Origin: Mugil cephalus
Taxonomy: Eukaryota > Chordata > Actinopteri > Mugiliformes > Mugilidae
Direction of reading: 5' to 3'
NCBI RefSeq assembly: GCF_022458985.1
Contig: NC_061782.1
Span: forward strand, 10,185,672 to 10,249,671
DNA length: 64,000 nt
Shown here: one piece after another, positions 25,328 to 60,678 of the stretch
Layout: each line of letters opens with the position of its first letter
How positions within the stretch are numbered: position 1 is the stretch's first letter
The notes under the pieces: generated by a model
Told to the model about the DNA's origin: nothing
Seen by the model: the letters and a program-made list of their open reading frames with translations, nothing else
The model's database searches: none
Position numbers and translations under genes: made by a program

Positions 25328-28305
25328 ATAAAAACGTGCGGCTGAGGAATCCCTGCGCAAGGCCACGGGCGACGCTCTGCGGGCATTATCCTACAGCGAG
25401 GTGGACGCGGGGGACGGCTGCGGTGCACCTGTTGTCCGCACCGACTGGCTGAGTTCAACTGGTGCACACACGCAGAGCCTGGCTGCTTTATGACCGAGCT
25501 GGCAGGAAGGCGTGGCCAAGAGGAGCACCGAACAAAGCCATGAAAAAACCCGGTGATGTCATTTCATAATTTCCAACAACTTCCTTTAAGCGATGAGCCA
25601 CATCCACCTCGTGTCCCATCAATTTCAACTCCCAGCGCCGCTAAGCACCGGTGCCCGGACAGAAAATAACCATTTCAATCAGATTTATCCCGATTTGTAT
25701 GAATCATCTTCAGGGAAATGACGTCAAATAAGAGTGGAGTGACATGGTATTTTCAACAGTGTTTTGTTTCTTTCTAACAATTCAATTGTAGATTTAAACT
25801 AATAAATACACTGAAGATGACGCCAAGTAAATAATACATTTAAAACACAGTTTCCACCTAAGACACATTATACTTTTATACCATACACTGATCAGGTATA
25901 ACATTATGACCACCTTCCCAATACTGTTAGTTGTTTGTAAACCATTTTTGTGTGTGAGTCTGTGTCAGTGCGTGGTACACGTTTAAGTAACATCCACACA
26001 AATGCCAGGTCTTAAAGTTTCCTAACAGGACATTGTATTGTCACAAGATGCTCAATGTTATTTAATTCTACTGTCAATGGTTTCCAACCCACTCACTTAA
26101 TAGGATGAGTCGAACCAAAAAGGATAAAAAGGATAAAAACCTTCTACTTATATAATATGGTCACAAATGTTTGGTCCTTGATGCTCGAAATAACCCTGTC
26201 TGTCCTTGAACTAACAAAACATGTCACCGGCACAGTGACATGCCGTTTGATTTTATCCTTTCAGTCAGTCAATATAGTCTCAAATGTCAATTATCTGATA
26301 CGTATAGATGCTCACATTTGAAAAGCATCTGGGGCAGTATACATACAAATAGCTGGCTGTATTGATTTGTCTTTGTTTCTGCTGCTATCTGCACTTTCAC
26401 CCAGACAATTCTACAGTTCACTGGATGTGATTTCCCCCCTCGGTGTAAGGAAATCAATACTTACTTCAAAATCTGTAATTTATTTTATCTCTTTTTTTTT
26501 TCTTTCAAGTTTCTCATGGGATGGGTTATTTGATATTTCCCATAGATTGTCATTAAGTAATTTGACATATTTAGTTGCCTGTGAAATATACCGTCTTTTG
26601 TTCTTTTTAACCAAACCAAAATTGCCTTTAGGCCCAACGCTCCACTTATATACCCACTGTAGGAATCAATAAATTGCATGGAAATTGCCTGTGAAAAACA
26701 CGAGCTAAGTCATCTACTCATGTTTACGATTTGATCTGTGTCATTTAAGCTGAGGGAGATGCCCAGACCAATTTCATTCCAGCGGTTGTTGTGGCGTGGG
26801 ATCCCGCTTCCCTCTGACATAACAACGGATTAGAGGCAATGAAGAGGAAACAGTTGGAGCCCCAACAGATTGCAGAGGTCAGGCTACTTCCTCTTCATCC
26901 TACAACTTTGCTGTAATCCAAAAACGGCGGGCAAAGAAAACCGATCACAAAAACAACCTCCCATTCGAAGCAATCATTTTATCCCTTAGATTATCCAGAG
27001 AGGGATTTGCTTATTTTGTGTTAGTTCAACAAGTAAATCTAAAGTAAGACTTTATCTGTCCTGATCCAAAACTACCTTACAACAACAGTGAATAACTTTG
27101 TGGGCCCTGCACAACATCATTTAATCACACCAAGCAAAAAAAAACTTTGAGGCATGATCTTGAGCAAATACTGCAGCTGGTAGCAGAATGACATAATGCC
27201 TCGATCAAAAGCCGGCGAGAAATTCACACCTGATAGTCGGCCTCAAAGGCTCTACAAAATGAGACGCACCTTCTCGTCAGGATAATGTGAACATCTGCAC
27301 CACGGATGGGGGTAGGCAGAGGTTATGAATCTTCGGAGGAGGTTGCCACGACAACCACATCCTCAAAGGCTATGGCATCCTCCCAAAGCAATATAGAGAA
27401 CACGATGCAAGCTATACTTGGTTATTAGGTCACATCAAAATCACAATGCTCAGAAAAGCATAATTAACTGGGTCATTGCTGCATCTGGCAGGAAATCCCA
27501 TTTAAAACAGAGAGGCTTTTTTTTTTTTTTTCCCCTTTTAATTTGATAAGCGGAGATGGGGGCAGGTGCGTTGAGATATGCACCGAAGGCCAACACACCA
27601 GACAGAAGCTGCTGCTTTTTAAAAACCTCATTAATTAAAGGAAAACCTCAAAAGAGCTGCGGATATATACGTATCCCCAGTGCATCATCTGTGAAGCGGT
27701 GACTAAATTGTGAGATGAAAAATAATCGCACGCAAACGCGGAATAGAATCTGAAAGCCTTTTTATACATCAGTGCGTCAAAAAGACAGAAAACAGAGATG
27801 ATGCTTTAGTATTGCTTGCGTGCAAGAAACCAGAACGCCAATTAAAAATAAAAAAAATAAAAAAAATCAAGAAGAAAATCTTACACCGCTTAAGATATGA
27901 ATTTGTGTTTAGTTAACAGATCTCTTCATACACAATATATCACGTTAAGGCACAACTTTTGAAGTCTACTCTGTATACCATAGTCAAAGTATTTTCCCTG
28001 CACTTACATGATATAAAAGCCTCAGACAATAAAGGAATATCTTTAAATATATTAAGCATTAACTGCATCCATGCCTCAAATCAAAAGCAAAAGGCTGACA
28101 GTGTTATGTGATAACCCTCAGAGTTAAAGACGTATAGCTAGACTTAAAAAAAGCAAAGATTCACAGTATGAAGCAGCCACAGTAAAAATTTGAAGATATA
28201 GTGTATGAACAATATATACGCTGAGTATATTTTACAAAGTCACCATTGTTGCAATTTGCATATTTGGACCAGTCTTCATTGGAAACTGTGGGCACTTCCT
28301 TTAAC
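25328..28305. other. Intergenic region between prr18 and sft2d1
   Basis: No gene is supported. It holds a GC-richer stretch just right of prr18 (25.33-25.56 kb, likely promoter), one decayed Tc1-type MITE (25884-26090), and AT-rich DNA. The part close to 28.3 kb should include the 3' UTR of sft2d1. Confidence 0.45.
25884..26090 (+). mobile_element. Tc1-type MITE, copy 1 (3' end decayed)
   Basis: Starts with the terminal sequence TACACTGATCAGG, continues with a block reading CATTATGACCACCTTCC, and then matches internal parts of copies 2 and 3 (TTGTATTGTCACAAGATG). The right terminal repeat is no longer recognisable. The family resembles a Tc1-like transposon common in ray-finned fish, recalled from memory. 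Confidence 0.7.
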
Positions 28306-38810
<10,505 letters not shown>

Positions 38811-39970
38811 CTCTGTGGGGTAGCTGTGGCAAGAATTAAAAAACACGAAAGAAAACAACAACGACCTTCTGAAACTCTTATATTTCCTGCCGTTTCTGTC
38901 CACTAGTTCTCTCCGCAGCCGTTTGCGATAAAGTTGGACTTCCTGGACAGTGTTTTCTGAGTTGGGATCTGTTTGGTCGCAGCCTCAGTGAGCGCAGCTC
39001 GACGGGGAGGCGTTCCAAAAAACTGACCGCAGATCAGTCCCTGAATGCGCCCTGTCCGACGCCACTTCCTCCCAACTGTTAAGCCTAATTTATAGTACTA
39101 CGCTGACCTACGCACGGACCTTACGCGCGTGGCCAACGCTGGCGTGACATCGCCGCCGAAACTCTAGTCAACTCTGTGTCTTTTCTGCCAGTTGGGTTAA
39201 TTTAGTTTCCACTCCTTGGTTCACTTTCTACTTCCTGCTTCACAACAAATCTCAACCTAATTCTGACGAACATACAGACCTACAATACAAACGTCTGTAT
39301 AATCAAACCTCCTTAACCTACCAATGACCACCATGACTGTTAGTACTGTGGTGGCATTTCTGGTGTCTTGATACAACATGATTAATTGGTATTATTTAAG
39401 AAACACTTAAGTCATACAAATGCTCAACAAACACTGACAAAATAACTTAAACTTGTTTTTCTGCGTCTCTGTCGCCACCCAGTGGACACAGGACGACAAG
39501 GTAGTTGGCACTTTCAATATCCTTTCAGTGCGGAGGAGTCACATTGCGATGGCACCACCATCCACTGCAGAATTAATTGCATAACCGTAACATTACGTAT
39601 TCTATGCTCAAACATATTGGAGGTCAAACACATTTATGTCTAAACACATGCAATTCATGACACCACAATGGTCGTGAATGCGTTTTTTAACCTATAGCTT
39701 CATTAGTCACATAGGACTTAATTAGTTTTCAATTTCAGAATGTACTCGTTAGCAAGTGAAAACGTTTTTTTTTAACATTTTTTTTTTTTTATCAAAGTTA
39801 TTTAACATTGCCATGCCTTTATCAACAGTGTAACTGGCGCCAGACGAGATACCGTTATGGGAGGCTTCTGACTTTGGGTCACACTGTCCTGAAGTACACG
39901 ATCATTGGCTAAAGTCTTTATGTGTACACCAGAAGAAGTCTTGCTCTTAATTATCTTTAAATGCACTTAA

Positions 39971-39973
<3 letters not shown>
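38811..39973. other. Upstream region of sft2d1
   Basis: About the first 350 bp are GC-rich with several CpG and are likely the sft2d1 promoter. The rest is AT-rich and without coding signal. This is where the human 6q27-like block ends. Confidence 0.45.

Positions 39974-40030
<57 letters not shown>
39974..40030. repeat. CA microsatellite
   Basis: (CA)n of about 28 units, uninterrupted. Confidence 0.95.
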
Positions 40031-40035
<5 letters not shown>

Positions 40036-40169
40036 ATAGTGTGCAATCTGTGTTATATTTTCAAGTGAGGTCACACTGTGGTGTGATGTGGTCCACACAC
40101 TAAACACGCAGCGGAAGTGCCCACTAACCATTACGGCGTCTTTGTATTCAGACAGCAGCCACAACGAGA

Positions 40170-40304
40170 ATGTCGCTGTCGACACATTCCTGCTCCTGCC
40201 AGGTGTACCAGAAATGTTGCATACCAGGGGTATGCACGTGTTTCGTGCGTCCGAGGATCTGCCGCTGTTTCCCCACCGCGATCAGGTGCAACAATGTAAC
40301 AGGG
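40170..40304 (+). other. Possible first exon of the receptor pseudogene
   Basis: One frame reads RPRICRCFPTAIRCNN, similar in cysteine spacing to the LRR N-terminal cap of FSH receptor (the CxxRICxC pattern). No good donor or signal peptide is intact. It lies about 1 kb upstream of the first secure leucine-rich-repeat exon, a plausible distance for a compact fish gene. A second doubtful exon may lie near 40928-40972. Confidence 0.3.
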
Positions 40305-41222
40305 ACAAAAGACTGTGCGTTCTGCCATGTTATGTTATTTTTACAGACTGTGCTTTTTTTCTTTTTCTCCTTATTTATTTATATTTTACAGCCGCTAACT
40401 AATCTGGTGAAATCATTGATATGCATATGCATATGCGCGTGTGTGTACACGCGTATATGGTTATGGTTCTGACACATAAGCGTATGCGCGCGTGTGTGTA
40501 AAACAGAAGAACCTTAATTATCTGTGAGGAAAATGTCGAGTTGCTAATACGGTCAAGGGAACAGTGCGTCCTCCCTTTCTATATGCTTTCCGGGAATCAG
40601 AGCCCAACCAGACTGTTGCAAGCCTTGAAGATGAGGAATCTTGACCCCCCCTCTGCTAAATCACAGAACTTTCAGTCTCCCTTGATAAGTGTCCGTGAAC
40701 ACCAAGGTTAGCAGCCTTGTGCACGTAAATACCACCGACACTCCAGGGACTTTCGGTTCTGACATATTAATAGTATATTTTAAATACTTTCTGTTTGTCT
40801 GAAACTTTTACTGAACAAAAGTTAATAATCTTGGTTTAGAAGAAATGCGGAATACAGTGACAAACCGTAAAGCTGTAATGCTATTTATAAATTTTATATA
40901 GATGAACTGTTTTAAATCTTGTTGCAGGAGAATATTTTTTTCCCACAATGCCTTGAGATCATTTGGTCAAGATGTCTCTAATTATGCATCCTCTTCATTT
41001 GCTTTTCCAGGTTTCTCTATCCCCTGTCTTTGCAAACAATTTCAAGCCATTCATTTGAGGATTTGAAATTTCTACTTCTAACATAACAGTGATGAGGCTT
41101 GAATTTAAACTAATCTGAAAAATGGATGCATTGTCAATTGAATGTACCATAATAGGAGTAGGACTCCTAAACTGAGTGCCACAATTCAACTGCTTCATTG
41201 CTTTGTTTCTGCATATGTTCAG

Positions 41223-43929
41223 TGAGATTTCTCAGAGTGTAACCCTGAAAACCATTGAGACACTGACTTTTAACAACCTGCCCAACCTCTCTGAAATGTG
41301 AGTCTATTTCTGTGATTCTCTGGTTCAATCATAGTCACAATCACCGTAGTGCAGCCGCTCAGCGTCGACTCATACTTTACATCTCAGTTCAATCGAAAAC
41401 ACAAGAAATCTGATGCACATCAACCGAGGGACCTTCAACAACCTCCCCAAACTTCGCTACTTGTGAGAACATTGACAATGATCTTCATTTTTAAAACTCC
41501 AACCTTAGACAGGAGCATGCAATTTGATTTTCGGCAAAGTTTCAATTTGGTTTATATTAATGTTCCTCAAAATATGACACCATTTTGCTTTTCTTGAAAG
41601 GAGCATCTCAAACACTGGCATAACAGTTTTTCCTGACATTACTTTGATCAATTTGCTTGAATCCGAGTTCATCTTGTAAGTACGTTTGTTATTAAAATCT
41701 TGGAAGGGAGAATAAAAACTAAACACAAATCATGACAAGCTTGCGTTGCTGTGGAGTCTTCATGGAACTTCTATAATTATTTGATTTCCAGGCATATATG
41801 TGACAACATTTATTTCCTAGAAGTTCCTCCGAACTCTTTCAGTGGCATGACAAAAGAATACATCACAATGTGAGTGACGCACACTTTTGCTATAAAGAGC
41901 TTTAGTTTTAGTAAGAAAGGAAAAGCGTGTTAACGAGTGTTAACCACAATCATAACGGGTCTGACGTTTGCAGGAACCTGTTCAACAATGGCATCAGAGA
42001 AATGGCTTCAGCAGGATGGAGATAGATAAGCTGTACTCAGCTGCATCATTCCTTTTTTTTTCTTTTTTTTTTTTTACTGTTTGTGAAACATTAAAGTTTT
42101 GCTCCTTAACCTGTTTTCTGTTGTGTTTAGGGTACTGAAGAATAATCGAAATCTTAGAGTGATCCACAGAGATGCTTTCAAAGGAGCCACTGGCCTCGGA
42201 GTCTTTTAAGTGACTATTTTAAAACCTTCTGTTTCTCACTTATCTGTAAATCTAAGCGATTTCTTGAGAATAGCAGAAGAAGGGAAAACTTCTGATGCTG
42301 TAGGTGTCATGTCTTCATAAATTGGTTTTATGTGCTTTCTAGTAATGACCAACATTGCTTCTGAAGTATTTCACACATACTACACTAAATTACTTAGAAA
42401 CTGGCCACAAAGGTGATCTCGTATTGTTCTTGTTACCTCACAGGGATGTTTCTGCAACAGCTCTGACAGAGCTGCCATCACAGGGCCTGCAGTCACTTTT
42501 GGTGTTGTTTGCTCAGTCGGCGTATGCCTTGAAGAGTCTGCCTCTCCCATAGGGCCTGAGGAGCCTACAAGAGGCTCATCTCACCTACAACAGCCACTGC
42601 TGTGCATTGCTGAGCAGGAACGCTCACAGGTGACTTATACTGTGCAGTGATCAGGCAATGCTTGTGAATGAAATTTCGAGCGCCAGTGGTGAGGACACAC
42701 CTTAGAGTCTGGGAGTAAATGTCTTGCGATGAGAGTGATCCATCAGCAAGGTAAAATATTTGCCTTTGTGGTTTTGAACTTGGTGTCTACAGACTTAATA
42801 AGGTTTTAGGAGCAGCAACGTCTTTGCTTTAACTGTTTTTCTCTTTGTAAAGCAGGATTCAGCCTGTGATTGGAGGGTCAGCAGCCACAACTCTGCCTGT
42901 AGACTGGCCATTTTTGTCTGAGGTTGACCTCTCCGTGGACGATGATGGCTTCAGTGATGTCAATTTCCATTATCCAGAGCTCGACTTCTGTTCCACCAGA
43001 TCAACGTTAGTTTGCACACCTGAAGCAGATGCGTTCAATCCCTGTGAGGACATTGCAGGCTTCAGTTTTCCATTTGGCCATTTGGTTCATCAATATACTG
43101 GCTGTCACAGGTAACCTGACAGTGCTCCTGGTCTTCTTTACCAGCCGCAACAAGTTGACGGTGCCTCGCTTCCTCATGTGCCACATGACTGCAGACTTGC
43201 GAACACATGGACGCTACAGTCAACATGCTATTGAATGGCAGATGGGGCCTGGTTGTAGTGCAGCAGGCTTCCTGTCTGTGTTTGGTGGTGTGCTGTCAGT
43301 CTGCACACTTTCCACCATCACCCTGGAGCGCTGGCACATAATCACCAATGCTCTCCACGTAGAGCGCCACCTGGTTCTGACGCAGGCAGCTGGTATAATG
43401 GCAGCTGGTTGGCTCATCTGTCTGGGAATGGGGATGCTGCCTCTTGTTGGTGTGAGCAGTTACGCCAAAGTCAGCATGGACATAGAGACTCCTCTGGCAC
43501 TCCTCTGGCACAGGCCTTTATCATTATCATCCTGCTCTTCAACGTGGACGCCCTCATTGTCGTCTTCGTTTGTTACGTGCTGATCTACCCGGCTGTAAAG
43601 AACCCAGAGGTCCCCGAGAGAAGTGCTGACACCAGGACTGCAAAGCGCATGGCTGTGCTCATCTTCACAGATTTTCTCTGCATGGCACCCATCTCCTTCT
43701 TTGCCATCTCTGCTGCCTTCAAGGTTCCCCTCATCACAGTGACAAACTCCAAGATCCTGCCGGTCCTCTTCTTCCCCATCAATTCCTGTGCCAATCCCTT
43801 CCTTTACGCAATCTTCACCAAGGCTTCATGAGCTCCATGGACTGCTGTAAGAGCGAGGCCAGCGTTTACCGCACGGAGGCCTGCTGTTCAGAAAATGCCA
43901 TCAAAAGTAACTTGAGGTCCGTTTTATAA
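41223..43929 (+). pseudogene. Broken gonadotropin (FSH/LH) receptor gene
   Basis: Relic of a glycoprotein-hormone receptor with leucine-rich-repeat ectodomain and seven-helix G-protein-coupled domain. LRR exons with the family's 75/78-nt size and phase are at 41223-41297, 41388-41462, 41601-41675, 41792-41869, 42131-42205 and 42444-42629; the large last exon runs from about 42855. Recognisable parts are NTRNLMHINRGTFNNLPKL, the hinge SHCCAL and DAFNPCEDIAGF, the helix 3 signature [30 protein letters not shown] (helix 6) and NPFLYAIFT (helix 7). Lesions: a frameshift in the exon near 41975-42030, loss of the donor GT after 42205, a stop codon at 42550, a frameshift near 43070, a deletion removing most of helix 2 near 43190, an 11-bp tandem duplication near 43490-43511 and a frameshift near 43826. 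It is not transcribable into a working receptor. [19 protein letters not shown] and the C-tail look nearer FSHR than LHCGR; this is uncertain. Confidence 0.88.
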
Positions 43930-45190
43930 AGGATCCCAATCAGGAGTGAAACTAACTGACATGGCACCAAAGATCCCCCACCAGAGTGAGGACAGGAAGG
44001 TCACCAGAAAGAGAGAGACAAGACTTTTAATTTCAGATAAAAGACATCGACAGGACATTCATGTTGGATTTAAAGGAAATTATTGACTTGTAGGCATCTG
44101 TGACAACACATTAAATGACATGCTGCATATTATGTTAAATGTGTATAATGTGAAAAAAACATTGCATTGGATTGAATTTTAATGACAAATAAGCCTTTTT
44201 CACTGGAGATATGACAGATATGACTTATATCACTGATGACGGTTCTGTGGAGTCAGGTATCTCAGTGGATCCTGGGAATGGAACGAAGCCTTCATTCATC
44301 ACTAGGGCGATATTTCTTTCTGCTTACCACATGTCAAAACAGGGTGTAAAAAAAATATGGCATTCACAGTGTGACGTGAATACCATTGAAAAGTTACTTT
44401 CAAGAATGAACTTTAAAAAAAATGTCAGTGTTTAAGTAAATGGACAAAAGGTTTCCTGTAACAGAAATGGGGAAGTCCAGAATCTAGTGATAAATATTAA
44501 CTCACCACAGTCAATCTACCAAATGTGTGGTATGACTGAAACCAGCTGGAGGATGGAAGATTTCAAAGAGAAACGTTTCATTTGTTTCATTCTGGTTATT
44601 GTTAGCTTTAGTAAGATTGGATGCCAAAATGACCACATGGTGGAGGAGTTGGACAGATGAATCTCCTATTTATTTATTTATTTATTTGTTTATTTGTTTG
44701 ACATCTTGAAGTAGAGATTAAAAGAGATCACCTGCTGTGCTTTCCTGTAGCACACATATACTATATGTACATAGCCTATTGTAATATTTGTATCTATCCT
44801 AAAAACAACGAGGAAAATTAGCTTTTAATGGGAGAAAATGAATAAAATAAATACATATACTGTACGCTTATAAAATACCAAGAGTTTTGTTTGTGTCTGT
44901 ATTTTAATCTGTCAGATTTTTTACTACTGCGTGGAGTTTGTTTTTCAGTGTTTCCACTCTCGGTCCCGCCTTCGTGGGAACCCTGTGACGTCCTCCCACA
45001 GTAAACTTTTTTTTTTCTCCCCCTCTTGCTATGTGGAGTTGGGTCATCAGTTCTCCACACAAGCCTCGTGGAAGTCACTCGAGTTGGTTATGTTGCGCAT
45101 TGTCGGAGTCGTATCCGAGCCCGCTGCGGAATAGTCCTCTGTCGTATAAACGTGGATGTTTTCAGACAGCAGCAGACAGAAGAGTTCACC
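43930..45190. other. Spacer and probable mertk promoter
   Basis: AT-rich DNA after the pseudogene, with a short (TTTA)n tract. The last 250 bp before the mertk start are GC-richer with several CpG and a CRE-like TGACGTCC near 44985, and are likely promoter and 5' UTR. Confidence 0.45.
44668..44700. repeat. TTTA/TTTG microsatellite
   Basis: About eight tetranucleotide units. Confidence 0.85.
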
Positions 45191-59442
<14,252 letters not shown>

Positions 59443-59744
59443 CTACTGGTACCCTGCAGTCAAAGCTGTGACAGAACTCTTATCCTTATTCGTCTGTACT
59501 AATTGGTTTGCCTCGTTGCACCAGGAGCATCTTCACGTTTCCTCTTGTGGACTTCCTGTTGTATTGTTACTTAAGCAGTTTGTGCTTTCCGTGGCCAGTC
59601 TGCATGTCAGTGTTAATTATTGTATTATACATGCACATGTTCCATAAGCTTAAGACACACTGAACTGTGAAAGTGTTTACTGTATGTGGATTGCGATGTA
59701 AATATGGAAATGTATAGATCATTTATAAAATGGTATACTTTGAA

Positions 59745-59750
59745 AATAAA
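59745..59750 (+). terminator. Poly(A) signal of mertk
   Basis: AATAAA about 300 bp after the stop codon, followed by a TTGTTTATTG stretch. It gives a short 3' UTR, sensible for the compact spacing to tmem87b. Confidence 0.6.
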
Positions 59751-60125
59751 TTGTTTATTGACTGCTTCAAAACCTGTTAAACTCACCAAGGGAAATATTA
59801 GTATGTTTAAAAAAAAAAAAAGTGTGAGGATATTTAAAAAACCTAAGCAATCGTGGGTTTTTGAGAAGTCAAATGTAGCATGGGATGATCTTATTCCAGC
59901 CAGGAAAACAAAATTATGTTCAAATAAAGTCGATAATGTATAGTTGCATGTATGAGATTTATGTTTTTTTGTTTGTTTTTTTTCCTCAGAACATTTTATG
60001 GTAGCTGAAAGGAGTAATAAGACATGCAAACCTTGGGAGCAGCAGATGCTTTGTTATTAGAAACAGCAGGAGATACAGGTAGATCGAGCTACCTCAAAGG
60101 CTCCTCCGCCCTGTGGTGCGTTCAG

Positions 60126-60626
60126 TAGGTGTACGATACCACTATTTTCCTTTTGTTCCGATACCAAGTAATACCAAGGCTAATAACCCGATACCGACAT
60201 CGATACTTTTAGACGTCTACTTTTGTATATGAAAACGATGACTTTTGCAATGAAAATTTGTGAATATAATTATGATAAATGTATTTTATACGTCTGTATA
60301 ACAATTAAACAAGCTGCCAAATATCAAACCTCTCTTTCATCAGAGCAATTAAAAAACAACCGGTGGAAACCAACAAGTTAACTGGAAATCTGAGCAAATC
60401 ACATTTAAATAAATAAATAAACTCTCTCTCAAACATAAATGAAAATAAAAACCAGAAACGGAGGTCTTCCTTAGGTGTTGGTGACATTTCCCTGTCTCAT
60501 AAAAGTGTATTGATATTTCTTGTGAGATCGGACTTGGTATCGAAATTTTGTTGGGGAGATCGATTTTAAATAACACACGCCTAGATTGGAAGTATCGATA
60601 TTTCTGGATCGACGCATGCATCCCTA
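60126..60626. mobile_element. hAT-like non-autonomous element upstream of tmem87b
   Basis: About 500 bp of AT-rich sequence with repeated CGATACC and ATCGAT words, starting TAGGTGTACGATACC and ending GCATGCATCCCTA. It is flanked by the 10-bp direct repeat GTGCGTTCAG at 60116-60125 and 60627-60636. TAGG...CCTA ends and the CGATACCAAG vocabulary are those of a hAT-type MITE widespread in fish, from memory. The insertion lies 53 bp before the tmem87b start codon. Confidence 0.75.
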
Positions 60627-60678
60627 GTGCGTTCAGGGCGCCTCCCTCAGGACAGTGTTGTCCAAGCCCGAGACGAAC

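Noticed and set aside
40170-43929. Treating the receptor locus as a functional gene with unusual splicing
   Set aside because: A stop inside an LRR exon, a lost donor, loss of helix 2 and several frameshifts in the single large last exon cannot be spliced around.
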